DNA from: Thalassospira xianhensis MCCC 1A02616
GTDB lineage: Bacteria; Pseudomonadota; Alphaproteobacteria; Rhodospirillales; Thalassospiraceae
Assembly: GCF_003326475.1 (NCBI RefSeq)
Contig: NZ_JPWA01000003.1
Location: 62,001-126,000 of the forward strand
Direction of reading: 5' to 3'
DNA length: 64,000 nucleotides
Shown here: piece by piece, positions 9,544 to 18,913 of the stretch
How positions within the stretch are numbered: position 1 is the stretch's first letter
Layout of the letters: every line of letters starts with the position of its first letter
Position numbers and translations under genes: made by a program
The notes under the pieces: generated by a model
What the model saw: only the letters and a program-made list of their open reading frames with translations
The model's database searches: none
Told to the model about the DNA's origin: nothing

Positions 9544-9674
9544 ACCGTGTTTCACGTCATTAAGGCAATATCACGTATACCTGTTGCAGAACTGCCATCC
9601 TTACGTCGTCTGCCCGCCCGAACTGGCGAAAGATATTCTTCAACCAACCGGTGAACCGATCCTGTGCGTGCTGG

Positions 9675-10034
9675 TCAGCCGACCCGTTCGCTGATGATAG
9701 CCAGCATGCGGGCGAGCTGGTCGTCACTTAAACCAGCAATCCGTTCCGACAAAAGATTGGCAAGTTCGGTTGCTTCAGGCTCCAGCCCTGCCGTATCCAC
9801 CGTTACCTTTGGATGGGAAAGCTGTGCCAGGCGTTTGATTTCGTCAACTTCGTCCCAGACCAGATTGAAATAGCCGCAGATTTGCTGCACCAACCCCGGG
9901 CTTGGCCGGCCGCGATGGCCATGTTCAAGGGCCGAAAGGTAAGCTGGCGAAAGCTGCAAGGCGTTTGCCATATCTGTCAGGGTAACATTGCGCCGCGCCC
10001 GTAATTCGCGAATACGATTGCCAAAGGGTGTCAC
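9675..10034 (-). CDS. XRE-family helix-turn-helix regulator
   Basis: 119 residues if translation starts at the GTG at 10034, which overlaps the Smr gene stop as GTGA. The helix-turn-helix is near residues 5-60 (NRIRELRARRNVTLTDMANA, then LSPAYLSALEHG). The rest is helical and may dimerise. The frame stays open further upstream, but that part lies in Smr coding sequence and is unlike the family. Its target is unknown. It is the last gene of a leftward run that includes Smr, LUD and a periplasmic binding protein. Confidence 0.85.
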   Translation of the reverse strand: MTPFGNRIRELRARRNVTLTDMANALQLSPAYLSALEHGHRGRPSPGLVQQICGYFNLVWDEVDEIKRLAQLSHPKVTVDTAGLEPEATELANLLSERIAGLSDDQLARMLAIISERVG

Positions 10035-10678
10035 GGGCGTCTCCGTTTCAGCAGAACATAAAAAGCGCCCGATCCGCCGTGCTGGATACGGGCTTCGCTG
10101 ATGGCAAGAATGCGGGTACGCAACCGCGGCGCGCTTAGCCATTGCGGGGTGCGTTGTCGCAAAAGACCGGTGCGGCCATATTCATCGGCGCGCGATCCCT
10201 TGCCGGTAATCACCAAAACGCAACGCTTTCCTGCCCGCCAGCTGTCTTCGATGAAGGCATTCAGCGCATGATGGGCGACATCTTGGGTCATGCCGTGCAA
10301 ATCAATACGCCCATCAATTGACATCTGGCCTTTCTGGAATTTTTTGGCCGTCGATTTATCGATATTGTCGATAACACCGGGTTCAAGTTCAGCCAAGGCG
10401 CGGTTTTTGATTTGCGGGCCGCGATCAGCATTGCGTGCGGATGGCAGGTTACGTGCGGCACGGACGTCTTCAGCCTTGTTGATTTCCCCCTGCAGATCAT
10501 CCGGAAGCGGCATGGCCGTGTCGCTTTTGGGATGATCTTCGTCAAGTTCAAACACGACGTCACTGCCCTTACGCTGCTTGGAGCGCAGGGGTTTGACATC
10601 ACGCGTGAAGATTTCCCAAAGGGCTTTTTCTTCGTCGCTGACGGAGCGCCGTCTTTTATGCGTTTTCTTTTGTGTCAT
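10031..10678 (-). CDS. Smr domain protein (MutS2 C-terminal-like nuclease domain)
   Basis: 215 residues. A charged, basic N-terminus (KKTHKRRRSVSDEEKALW) precedes the Smr domain, recognisable by IDLHGMTQDVA and VITGKGSR near residues 125-165, ending in the conserved GAFYVLLKRR. Smr domains nick or bind branched DNA or act on RNA; a repair or RNA quality-control role is inferred only. It overlaps LUD by 23 bases upstream and the XRE gene by 4 bases downstream, so they are translationally linked. In alphaproteobacteria a Smr gene often sits near mltA; here it is some 12 kb away. Confidence 0.88.
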   Translation of the reverse strand: MTQKKTHKRRRSVSDEEKALWEIFTRDVKPLRSKQRKGSDVVFELDEDHPKSDTAMPLPDDLQGEINKAEDVRAARNLPSARNADRGPQIKNRALAELEPGVIDNIDKSTAKKFQKGQMSIDGRIDLHGMTQDVAHHALNAFIEDSWRAGKRCVLVITGKGSRADEYGRTGLLRQRTPQWLSAPRLRTRILAISEARIQHGGSGAFYVLLKRRRP

Positions 10679-11117
10679 CCACCAGAACGATATGCAAGCT
10701 GCGCGACCCGTGCGTACCCAGCTGTATCGTCTGTTCGATATCGCCTGTTCGCGACGGGCCCGCCACCCAAAGGAATGTTCGCGGCATATTGCCGTTTCCT
10801 TCCTGTTCGCGCAACCGTGCCCATACTTCTTCGTAAATTCCGACGATATCGCCGGCTTTCAAAACCACAATATGGGTATCGGGAAGCATGTTGACCGTAT
10901 AGGGCGTGTCGGCCCCGCTTCGCAGCATCAAACTACCGGTTTCCGCCACGCCGCCAAAACTTGGCGTAACCGCAACCGCGTCTTCGGCACCAACGATCCC
11001 GGTCAAAACTTCAAGAGCAGTATCGGACCGGGGAAGCCCGGAAATGCTGAGATCCGGAGATGTTTTAATCTGCGCCGAACCCAGGATGTCCGCATCTTGA
11101 TAAACTCTGTCAGTCAT
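10656..11117 (-). CDS. Short LUD domain protein (LutC/YkgG-like)
   Basis: About 153 residues from the ATG at 11117. The C-terminal half is clearly LUD: FGGVAETGSLML, then PDTHIVVL, and near the end AGPSRTGDIEQT and LHIVLVDD. LutC-type proteins, tied to lactate oxidation, are usually 200-240 residues, so this copy lacks much of the N-terminal portion. No lutA or lutB is nearby. It overlaps the binding-protein gene by 8 bases and Smr by 23, so it is part of that compact run. It may be a shortened but functional member or a decayed one. Confidence 0.78.
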   Translation of the reverse strand: MTDRVYQDADILGSAQIKTSPDLSISGLPRSDTALEVLTGIVGAEDAVAVTPSFGGVAETGSLMLRSGADTPYTVNMLPDTHIVVLKAGDIVGIYEEVWARLREQEGNGNMPRTFLWVAGPSRTGDIEQTIQLGTHGSRSLHIVLVDDTKENA

Positions 11118-12102
11118 CTCGCCCGAAAAGATCAAGACAGGCGACACCGTTATTATCGAGATTCAACATTGCCCGCAAAAAAGCACTCTCACTATCTGAA
11201 GACAGGCCATGATTTTCACGCAATTTTATGAATTGACCAGTTTGTTTATTCTTATCAAGAGACTTTTGCAGGGCTTCTATTTCGCCAACCGGAGCAGCCT
11301 TGCTGATCGCCATATAGAGAAAGCAACTGCGATAGGGTAAAACGCCGTCAATGTCACGTTGCTGTGCGCTGGGATCAACAATATCGCGATAGTGCCGCAA
11401 GACAGAACCACCAATCGCAATCAAATCAACACGATCAGCCTGCAACATCGGCAGCAGAAGGTCTTCGCGCGGCACCAGAACAAGCTGCTGTGCCCCGCGT
11501 CTACGCAAATAGGGTTCACGGGCAGATCCCAGCAAAACCCCGATACGTGCCGAAGCAAGGATTTCCTCGAACGGCATGTTTTGCCATTTGGCATCTGCGT
11601 AACCGTACAGGTTCCAGATTGTGCGGCTGATCGGGCCAACCCATTTAAATCTGCTCTCGCGGTCAGCCGTGCGAGTTGTCGGATAGATAACATGCCGGTC
11701 ACCCTGCATTGCCTGTTCCATGACCCGTTTCCACGGGGCCTGCTCTGCAATGATATAAGACAGACCTGCATCCTGAAAAACCGAGACGACAAGATCATCG
11801 AAATAACCGGGTTCGGGGCGAATGGGATCGGCACCGCCTTCTGACCGGTGGATGGTATAAGCAAGTTTCCCATTGATAAAATTGTCTGTTGTCTGCTGCT
11901 CAACCGGAATTTCGGGCTCAATATGGTACTGCGCTCGAACATCCCGTACTGCAAACGCCAACAACAGCAGAGCAATCAACAAACAGCTGATAACGTCCGA
12001 CCATTTAAAAACCGAGCGGTTCAAGAATAGACGTTCAAAAAATAACGAGAGGATTTGGCGAAGAGAACTAAATTTTGAAAAAACGGCATATCGGAAAAAC
12101 AT
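11110..12102 (-). CDS. Periplasmic substrate-binding-domain protein (SBP_bac_3-like), membrane anchored
   Basis: About 330 residues from the ATG at 12102, 10 bases after dnaQ ends. The first 50 residues contain a hydrophobic stretch (SCLLIALLLLAFAV) ending at VRAQ, which is a signal peptide or anchor preceded by an unusually long basic segment. The mature part has features of family 3 solute-binding proteins (DAGLSYIIAEQAPWKRVMEQ, ARIGVLLGS). No transporter permease is adjacent, so it may be an orphan sensor or binding protein. The ligand cannot be inferred. The open frame extends upstream into dnaQ, which I do not accept. Confidence 0.72.
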   Translation of the reverse strand: MFFRYAVFSKFSSLRQILSLFFERLFLNRSVFKWSDVISCLLIALLLLAFAVRDVRAQYHIEPEIPVEQQTTDNFINGKLAYTIHRSEGGADPIRPEPGYFDDLVVSVFQDAGLSYIIAEQAPWKRVMEQAMQGDRHVIYPTTRTADRESRFKWVGPISRTIWNLYGYADAKWQNMPFEEILASARIGVLLGSAREPYLRRRGAQQLVLVPREDLLLPMLQADRVDLIAIGGSVLRHYRDIVDPSAQQRDIDGVLPYRSCFLYMAISKAAPVGEIEALQKSLDKNKQTGQFIKLRENHGLSSDSESAFLRAMLNLDNNGVACLDLFGRDD

Positions 12103-12112
12103 GCCGGTCACA

Positions 12113-12817
12113 TCAAATTTCTTCGCGCTTGAGCCAGATGGCAGCGGAGACCTTTTTCTTAATATAGATCTGGTGCGCCTCAAGCTCATCTTCGCTGAGA
12201 ATATGTGGTCTTGGTTCCAGGTAGTTTTCTTTTGGCCCCACAATACGCGGCGTATCTACCACAACCTTTTTAGTAACCTTGGAATCAAGCGAAAGGCCGT
12301 GCTGCCGACCACCCAGCAGCTCAAGATAGACCAATGCAAGAAGATCGGAATCGAGCAGCGCCCCGTGCAAAGTACGGTTTGAGTTATCAATTTTGAAGCG
12401 GCGGCATAGCGCATCAAGACTGACCGGAGATCCGGGGAATTTTTTGCGTGCCATCTGCACCGTATCAATCGCGCGGTCCATCGCTATTTTCGGCTTGCTA
12501 AGCCATTCAAGTTCCGCATTCAGGAATTTCATATCGAACGCGGCATTATGAATCACGAGATGTGAATCATCGCCGATAAATTCGAGAAAATCGTCGACTA
12601 CCTCGGCAAAGACCGGCTGGTCTTTAAGGAAATCGTCGCCAAGGCCGTGGACATCGAATGCCTCTTTGGGCATCGGGCGCTGCGGATTGATATACTGGTG
12701 ATATTGCCGTCCGGTCGGCATGTGGTTGAAAAGCTCAATACAACCGATTTCCACAAGGCGATGGTCAGCATACGGATCAAGGCCTGTGGTTTCCGTATCG
12801 AGGACAATTTCACGCAT
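12113..12817 (-). CDS. dnaQ: DNA polymerase III epsilon subunit (3'-5' proofreading exonuclease)
   Basis: The 234-residue proofreading subunit of the replicase. Exonuclease motif I is [12 protein letters not shown] at the N-terminus. [14 protein letters not shown] gives motif II, and [14 protein letters not shown] supplies the His/Asp of motif III (DEDDh type). The ATG at 12817 (MREIVLD) starts one base after the coaE stop and gives a normal N-terminus; an upstream ATG at 12844 lies inside coaE. The coaE-dnaQ pairing is standard in alphaproteobacteria near the origin. Confidence 0.95.
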   Translation of the reverse strand: MREIVLDTETTGLDPYADHRLVEIGCIELFNHMPTGRQYHQYINPQRPMPKEAFDVHGLGDDFLKDQPVFAEVVDDFLEFIGDDSHLVIHNAAFDMKFLNAELEWLSKPKIAMDRAIDTVQMARKKFPGSPVSLDALCRRFKIDNSNRTLHGALLDSDLLALVYLELLGGRQHGLSLDSKVTKKVVVDTPRIVGPKENYLEPRPHILSEDELEAHQIYIKKKVSAAIWLKREEI

Positions 12818-12818
12818 A

Positions 12819-13412
12819 TCAGGTCCGATTTTCCAGTTGGTCAACGATGGTCCGTATCGTAGCGAAAGTTACAGCCCGACCCAAGCCTGTCGGAATGATA
12901 AAATCGGCTTTGCGACGTTTTTCGCGATCCGGCATCTGCTTGGCAAGAATGGCCGAAAATTTGGCGTCCGTCATCCCCGATCGCGCCATAACACGTTGGC
13001 GTTGAATGAATTGAGGCGCAGATACTACTGAAACGTGATCACAGCGTTTTTCACCAGCCGTTTCAAACAGAAGCGGGATATCAAGCACAACCAGTAATCT
13101 CTGCGCCAGACGGTTATGTTTAAGAAATCTGTTTTCTTCCTTCCGCACCAGCGGGTGCAGAATGGCTTCAAGACGTTTCAGCGCATCGGAATCGGCAAAA
13201 ACGATTGTCCCCAGTATCTGCCGATCAATCCGGCCATTTTTCAGAACGTCGGGAAATGTAGAGATGATCGGATTAAACGCCGCCCCGCCTGGTGCCATCA
13301 AACGATGGACGCTGGCATCCGCATCATGAACCGGCACACCGAGATAACGAAACATCCCCGCCGCGGTCGATTTCCCCATGCCGATGGACCCGGTTAGTCC
13401 CAAAATCACCAT
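12819..13412 (-). CDS. coaE: Dephospho-CoA kinase
   Basis: Last step of coenzyme A synthesis: phosphorylates the 3'-hydroxyl of dephospho-CoA. 197 residues with the P-loop [13 protein letters not shown] at positions 5-17, [11 protein letters not shown] following, and LDIPLLFET in the middle, all typical of the family. It is directly upstream of dnaQ and 31 bases downstream of aroE in the same orientation. Confidence 0.96.
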   Translation of the reverse strand: MVILGLTGSIGMGKSTAAGMFRYLGVPVHDADASVHRLMAPGGAAFNPIISTFPDVLKNGRIDRQILGTIVFADSDALKRLEAILHPLVRKEENRFLKHNRLAQRLLVVLDIPLLFETAGEKRCDHVSVVSAPQFIQRQRVMARSGMTDAKFSAILAKQMPDREKRRKADFIIPTGLGRAVTFATIRTIVDQLENRT

Positions 13413-13443
13413 AATAAATAGTGCCCTGTGATCTTAATTCGGA

Positions 13444-14310
13444 TTAATCCGGCGAAAGAACAAATTCGCGAAGCTCTGGCGTGACTTCCGGATCAATCCC
13501 GAACCAGCGATGGAATCCCGGCCGCGCCTGATGCAGCAACATGCCCAGTCCATCAACCACCGGATTGCCACGTTTTTTAGCCTGCGCCAGCAGATCAGTA
13601 ATCAGCGGCGCGTAAACGATATCGGTGACAAGGGCGGTTTTTGGCAAACCTTCAAGATCGATTTCAAGTTTCGGCTGCCCGACCATACCAAGGCTCGTGG
13701 TATTGACCACAAGCGACGTATCGGCCAAATCCGCCGGATCAAGCGGCCAGTTCACCACTTTGATGCGCGGATCGTCAATCTCGGCCGCCAGATCATCGGC
13801 ACGTTTGCGTGTCCGGTTGGCGATGCGGATTTCAGGGATTCCTTCGTCAAGCAAGGCAATCAAAACCGCCCGTGACGCCCCGCCTGCCCCCAACACCACC
13901 GCAGGACCTGATGCGAAATCGATATCCGGAGCTTCCTGTCGAAGGTTTTCGATAAAACCGAACCCGTCGGTATTATCGCCCAGCATGCGACCGTCCTTGG
14001 CAAAGGTCACGGTGTTGACCGCCCCGATACGACGGGCACGATCGGATAATTCATCACATTCGGGCATCGCCATTTCCTTTTGCGGAATGGTGACATTGAC
14101 TCCGGAAAACCCCAGATTACGCAAGGATTTCAAGGCATCCTGAAAATTCTTCGGTTCTACCGGAAGCGGCATATAGGACCCATCAATCCCGTATTTTTCC
14201 AGCCAGTAACCATGCAAACGTGGCGATTTGGAATGCGATACCGGCCAGCCCATCACACCGGCAAGGCGCGAGGTACCCGACAGCGTTCGATAAGGAATCC
14301 GCGAAGTCAT
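13444..14310 (-). CDS. aroE: Shikimate dehydrogenase
   Basis: NADPH-dependent reduction of 3-dehydroshikimate in aromatic amino acid synthesis. Starting at the ATG at 14310 gives 288 residues. GWPVSHSKSPRLHGYWL near residues 17-34 is the shikimate-binding motif, NVTIPQKEMA holds the catalytic Lys, NTDGFGF follows, and GAGGASRAVLIAL is the NADP Rossmann motif. An extended N-terminus to 14379 would overlap maf and is unlikely. Confidence 0.95.
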   Translation of the reverse strand: MTSRIPYRTLSGTSRLAGVMGWPVSHSKSPRLHGYWLEKYGIDGSYMPLPVEPKNFQDALKSLRNLGFSGVNVTIPQKEMAMPECDELSDRARRIGAVNTVTFAKDGRMLGDNTDGFGFIENLRQEAPDIDFASGPAVVLGAGGASRAVLIALLDEGIPEIRIANRTRKRADDLAAEIDDPRIKVVNWPLDPADLADTSLVVNTTSLGMVGQPKLEIDLEGLPKTALVTDIVYAPLITDLLAQAKKRGNPVVDGLGMLLHQARPGFHRWFGIDPEVTPELREFVLSPD

Positions 14311-14341
14311 AATGAAGAACTTCCTGCCTGAATGTCGTTTG

Positions 14342-14938
14342 TTATGCCTTGAGAATACCGTGATCGCGCAAGAAGCCAATCACCGGTAAAAGCGGCAACC
14401 CCAGAACGGTGAAATAATCCCCGCGGACTTCGGTAAAAAGCTGTGCGCCGATGCCTTCAAGCTGATAACCGCCAACACAGTTATAAATCTCTTCCCCAGC
14501 AGTATCGAGATAGTCTTCGAGCCATTCATCAGTGAAGTTGCGGACGGTCAGATGTGCGGTATCGATGGTGCCCCAGATGCGCGAACCTTCCTTGTAAATG
14601 ACCGCTGCCGAAACCAGCTGATGGGTTTTCCCGCGAAGCGCGCGCAATTGGGCGCGGGTATTATCGCGGTCGCGCGGCTTGTCAAACCAGATCCCGTTGC
14701 ATTCCAACATCTGATCGGCGGCAATAACGATGCCATCGGGTTGCTGGCGATACATGCGTAGTGCCTTCATTTCAGCAAGCGTTTCTGCGGCTTCGGCAGC
14801 ACTGGCTCCTTCGGCCTTCATGGATTGCTTGTAACCGTCTTCGTCGATCATCGAGGCAATTGCCTCACAATCCACACCAGCATTTGTCAGCATGGAATGA
14901 CGGGCTTTGCTGCTCGAGGCCAGAATCAGTCTGGTCAT
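14342..14938 (-). CDS. maf: Maf-like nucleotide pyrophosphatase
   Basis: 198 residues. Maf proteins hydrolyse non-canonical or modified NTPs and can affect division. LILASSSKARHSML at the N-terminus is the signature, VIAADQML is the next conserved block, and GGYQLEGIG near residue 155 follows. It lies between ppsR and aroE, 33 bases after the ppsR start region, as in Caulobacter and relatives. Confidence 0.93.
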   Translation of the reverse strand: MTRLILASSSKARHSMLTNAGVDCEAIASMIDEDGYKQSMKAEGASAAEAAETLAEMKALRMYRQQPDGIVIAADQMLECNGIWFDKPRDRDNTRAQLRALRGKTHQLVSAAVIYKEGSRIWGTIDTAHLTVRNFTDEWLEDYLDTAGEEIYNCVGGYQLEGIGAQLFTEVRGDYFTVLGLPLLPVIGFLRDHGILKA

Positions 14939-14971
14939 GTATCGGTATCCTGTATTTACGTGATGTCTTAA

Positions 14972-15796
14972 TTAATGACCGCGCCGGTCATACATGGTCG
15001 ATAGAATGATCGCTGCGGTTTCTTCGATGGATCGTCTAGTGACATTGATAATCTTCCAGCTTCGATCAGTGAAGTAACGGCGTGCTTGATGCACTTCGTT
15101 TCGCACGGCAACAGGATCGACATAATCCCCGCCCTCACCCCGTTCGATCTGCCGCAAGCGGTTTTTGCGAATCGATACCAGTTGATCGACATCCTTGATC
15201 AGGCCAACCACCAGCGGATTTTTGAGTTTGTCGAGTTCCGGGGGCAACGGGCAGCCCGGCACAAATGGAACATTGGCAGTTTTGATGCCGCGATTAGCCA
15301 GATAGACCGAGGTCGGCGTTTTTGATGTGCGCGATACACCGACAATCACGACATCCGCTTCTTCAAGATCCCAAGTCGATTGGCCATCATCATGGGATAG
15401 GGTGTAATCAATGGCTTCGATCCGGTTGAAGTAATCCTCGTCCATTTTATGGAGCGCCCCGGTGCGGCCACGTGATTGCTGCCCCAGATAACCCGCCATC
15501 ATGGTGATGGTGTTATCTAGCACATGACTGTGCGGAACCTGCAGACGACGACAACCTTCTTCGAGCTTGCGGCGAATATCCATATCGAAAACCGTATAAA
15601 GCACGATACCTGGATTGCGTTCGATATCGGCCAGAACGCGGGCAAGCTGCGCATCAGTGCGGATCAGTGACCAAACATGTTCATGTGCCCGCACATCAGG
15701 AAATTGCGCGATGCAGGCACGGGCCACCCCATCAACGGTTTCACCTGTGGAATCCGATACCAGATGAAGATGAAAGATATTGTCCTCGTCAATCAT
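14972..15796 (-). CDS. ppsR: Pyruvate, phosphate dikinase / PEP synthase regulatory protein (DUF299)
   Basis: Bifunctional kinase/pyrophosphorylase that switches PPDK or PEP synthase on and off. 274 residues. FHLHLVSDSTGETVDGVARA is the N-terminal signature, and the P-loop-like VIVGVSRTSKTPTSVYLANRG is in the middle (about residues 150-170). The dikinase itself is not in the window. The gene borders the likely replication origin on one side, as DUF299 does in Caulobacter (RP001) and Rickettsia. Confidence 0.93.
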   Translation of the reverse strand: MIDEDNIFHLHLVSDSTGETVDGVARACIAQFPDVRAHEHVWSLIRTDAQLARVLADIERNPGIVLYTVFDMDIRRKLEEGCRRLQVPHSHVLDNTITMMAGYLGQQSRGRTGALHKMDEDYFNRIEAIDYTLSHDDGQSTWDLEEADVVIVGVSRTSKTPTSVYLANRGIKTANVPFVPGCPLPPELDKLKNPLVVGLIKDVDQLVSIRKNRLRQIERGEGGDYVDPVAVRNEVHQARRYFTDRSWKIINVTRRSIEETAAIILSTMYDRRGH

Positions 15797-15829
15797 CGCA
15801 GTCCCGCAATTTGCCAGCGTTTCACATTA

Positions 15830-16300
15830 CTTAGTCGAAACCCGGTGTTCGATATTTCGATCATCTGCCATCTGACAGGGCACTGCAATCCCAACCACAA
15901 ATTAAACTGACGGAGTCGGGTCTGTGGATAATTGTGGATAACGGGGACGACTCCGGCCAAATTTTTTCCACAGATTTTATCCTGCACGTCATACAAAATT
16001 TCTCAAAGCATCCGTCCCATGGGGGATAAGCGGAAAATTTTTTCCCTAATAGCAGGGATAACAAGGCAAAAACCAAATTAATCCCCGTTATCCGCATTAT
16101 TCAAAAACGGCTTTTCCCAAGCTTACCTTTGGGAGTCGTTCGGAGTCTTCCCCAGTTTTCCCCAAGACCGTTTGAGATGAATCATTTTTCCCGAGTCGCA
16201 ATGTGGATAAACTGTGCACCAAATTTGATCCCCGTTATTCACAGGGAACCACTAACAAACAACATCCTTTTTTATTAAAGAAGGTTTTGTTAGAGACACG
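15830..16300. other. Chromosomal replication origin, oriC (putative)
   Basis: The 666-base gap between ppsR (leftward) and hemE (rightward) is where alphaproteobacterial oriC lies. It holds DnaA-box-like nonamers: TGTGGATAA at 15923-15931, 15933-15941 and 16202-16210, TTTTCCACA at 15964-15972, TTATCCGCA at 16088-16096, and TTATTCACA at 16235-16243. An AT-rich stretch at about 16245-16290 beside the last box is a candidate unwinding element. The flanking genes are transcribed away from it on both sides. The outer limits are approximate. Confidence 0.88.
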
Positions 16301-16462
16301 GTGGAAAAACAGCCTGGACAGGCTTCAGGACACAATTCACGGGTCAGGAACCGGAAACCGGACATAAGCGTCAGGCTATCGTGCCTGACAAAAAGGATCG
16401 GGACTATTATACCTGGAAACGCCCCTTGAAAGGCAGTTCCGGGCAGTCAAACAGGAAACGTC

Positions 16463-17500
16463 ATGCCCAAACCAACCAAGACCTTTTTGCGTGCCCTTGC
16501 CGGTGAGACATTGCCGGTACCGCCGATCTGGCTGATGCGCCAGGCAGGTCGCTATCTTCCGGAATATCGCGCAACACGGTCCGAGGCCGGTTCATTCCTC
16601 GATCTTTGCTATAATCCTGATCTTGCCTGCGAAGTTACCTTGCAACCGCTCAGGCGCTATGACTTCGATGCAGCAATTCTGTTTTCCGATATCCTCGTCA
16701 TACCACAGGCACTTGGACAGCATTTAGCATTCAAGCAGGGAGAAGGTCCGCAGCTGGACGCCATTCGTGATGCATCTGGCCTTGGTATCCTCAATGTTGA
16801 TCGCATTCACAATACGCTGGGCCCGGTTTACGAAACGGTGGCAAAGCTCTCGGCATCCATTCCGTCACATACTTCGCTAATCGGCTTTGCCGGGGCACCG
16901 TGGACGGTTGCAACCTATATGGTTGAGGGCAAAGGCAGCAAGGATTTTGCAAGTATCAGGCGGTTTGCTTATGGCGATCCGGACGGATTTTCACGTCTGA
17001 TCGACATTCTTGTCGAAGCCACGACGCAATATCTGCTGAAACAGGTCGAAGCTGGCGCAGAATGCATCCAGTTGTTTGAAACTTGGGGCGGGGTGCTGTC
17101 GGAAAACGGGTTCAGACGCTGGGTGATCGAGCCGACCAAAAAAATCGTCGCAAATCTCAAGGCAGTACATCCGGATTTGCCGGTGATTGGCTTCCCAAGG
17201 GGTGCTGGTTTGCATCTGATCGACTTCAAACAGCATACTGGTGTGGATGCGGTTGGTCTTGATAGTGGCGTTCCATTGAAATGGGTGGCGGAAAACCTTC
17301 AGTCACTGGGGCCGGTACAGGGAAATCTTGATCCGATGTATCTGATTACCGGCGGGGACGAGATGATTGAGGAAACCCGCCGTATTCTTGATATGCTGCG
17401 CAATGGTCCGTTCATTTTCAATCTGGGGCATGGCATCACGCCGGAAACATCACCTGAAAATGTCGGCAAACTGGTCGAATTTATTCGAAATTATCGGTGA
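16463..17500 (+). CDS. hemE: Uroporphyrinogen decarboxylase
   Basis: Converts uroporphyrinogen III to coproporphyrinogen III in haem synthesis. 345 residues. [16 protein letters not shown] near the N-terminus is the family signature with the substrate-binding Arg, [13 protein letters not shown] is the second signature, and the C-terminal [11 protein letters not shown] closes it. It is the first gene rightward of oriC, with hemH and hemJ following. Confidence 0.97.
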   Translation: MPKPTKTFLRALAGETLPVPPIWLMRQAGRYLPEYRATRSEAGSFLDLCYNPDLACEVTLQPLRRYDFDAAILFSDILVIPQALGQHLAFKQGEGPQLDAIRDASGLGILNVDRIHNTLGPVYETVAKLSASIPSHTSLIGFAGAPWTVATYMVEGKGSKDFASIRRFAYGDPDGFSRLIDILVEATTQYLLKQVEAGAECIQLFETWGGVLSENGFRRWVIEPTKKIVANLKAVHPDLPVIGFPRGAGLHLIDFKQHTGVDAVGLDSGVPLKWVAENLQSLGPVQGNLDPMYLITGGDEMIEETRRILDMLRNGPFIFNLGHGITPETSPENVGKLVEFIRNYR

Positions 17501-17677
17501 TAATTGAAATCGATCAAATCGATTGAAAAATTCAATGCGTAAAATGGCTTAAACCCGTTGCGCTTCTAACCTGTTTGGCCATTATGACCGCGGGATCAAA
17601 AGAAGCGGGACGGGTTTATCCAAACGAGGCTTCCGGGGTGAACTGGACAGTTTCAAAATGCCATGAAGGATATGCCG

Positions 17678-18790
17678 ATGTCCGAACTAAAGCGTAAAAA
17701 ACGCGCGATCATTCTTTTCAATCTGGGCGGTCCGGATGGGCCGGATGCGGTGAAACCGTTCCTGTTCAATCTGTTTAATGATCCTGCAATTATTAGTCTA
17801 CCCAATCCGTTCCGGTATTTTCTGGCAAAGCTTATTTCCAGCCGCCGCGCCCCGATTGCGCGCGAAATTTATGATCATATCGGCGGAAAATCGCCATTGC
17901 TGGAACTGACCCAGGATCAGGCAGATGCGCTTGAAACAGAGCTTAACGGGCTTGATGACGGTTTTGAAAACCGCTGTTTCATTGCGATGCGTTACTGGAA
18001 ACCATTTGCCGATGACAGTGCCGCCGCAGTCAAGGCATGGGGTGCGGATGAACAGATTCTGCTGCCGCTTTATCCACAATTTTCAACGACCACCAGCGGA
18101 TCATCGGTCAAGGACTGGAAACGGGCCTGCCAAAAGGTTGGCCTGAATGCGCCGATAAAAACCGCGTGCTGTTATCCAACCAATCCGGGTTTTGTCGAAG
18201 CATCCGCCGAAATGGTCAAGGTCGGGTATGAAAATGCCCTGAAAAAGTCAGCCAAGCTTGGCGTCGGCAAGCCGCGCCTGCTGTTTTCCGCCCACGGGGT
18301 ACCAAAGGCCGTGATTACCAAACGCGGAGATCCCTATCAGTCGCAGATTGAAAAATCAGCCCAAGCTGTGGTCGATAAGATGGCGATTGCCGATCTGGAC
18401 TGGCTCGTCTGCTATCAAAGCCGTGTGGGGCCGATGGAATGGATCGGTCCGTCGACCGAACACGAGATTGAACGTGCCGGCAAAGATGGTGTGCCATTGG
18501 TAATTGTTCCGATTGCCTTTGTTACCGAACATTCCGAAACGTTGGTCGAGCTCGATATCGAATATCGCGAGATAGCTGACAAGCTGAAAATTCCGGTTTA
18601 TGAACGGGTTCGTACCGTGTGTTCACATCCGCGCTTTATCAGCGGACTGGTTGAAGTGGTCAGCGAGACGCAGCAGGCACTTGATCGGAATGGACCCGAT
18701 GATTACGCGGTGGAAACGCGTGGCTGGTGGTGTCCGGATGAACATAGCTGTGCAATTGCAAAACAGCCGATGGGTCCAGGTCAGGCCTGA
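17678..18790 (+). CDS. hemH: Ferrochelatase
   Basis: Inserts ferrous iron into protoporphyrin IX, the last step of haem synthesis. About 370 residues from the ATG at 17678, chosen because GAAGGA sits seven bases upstream; two in-frame ATGs at 17663 and 17672 are alternatives. AIILFNLGGPDGPDAVKPFL is the N-terminal motif, LLFSAHGVPKAV holds the catalytic His, and PIAFVTEHSETLVELDIEY carries the conserved Glu. Confidence 0.96.
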   Translation: MSELKRKKRAIILFNLGGPDGPDAVKPFLFNLFNDPAIISLPNPFRYFLAKLISSRRAPIAREIYDHIGGKSPLLELTQDQADALETELNGLDDGFENRCFIAMRYWKPFADDSAAAVKAWGADEQILLPLYPQFSTTTSGSSVKDWKRACQKVGLNAPIKTACCYPTNPGFVEASAEMVKVGYENALKKSAKLGVGKPRLLFSAHGVPKAVITKRGDPYQSQIEKSAQAVVDKMAIADLDWLVCYQSRVGPMEWIGPSTEHEIERAGKDGVPLVIVPIAFVTEHSETLVELDIEYREIADKLKIPVYERVRTVCSHPRFISGLVEVVSETQQALDRNGPDDYAVETRGWWCPDEHSCAIAKQPMGPGQA

Positions 18791-18913
18791 TCACAACAGG
18801 ATCAATTACGATGATCCTGATTTGCGTTTGGGATTTTCGCATGTCATTCAAACGGTTATCCTGTTTGAAATTACCTGATATCGATGATCCCGGATCGACC
18901 AGAAGAGAGAGAC

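Noticed and set aside
9467-9694. 75-codon rightward frame in the rho upstream region
   Set aside because: It crosses the putative rho promoter and leader and has no ribosome site.
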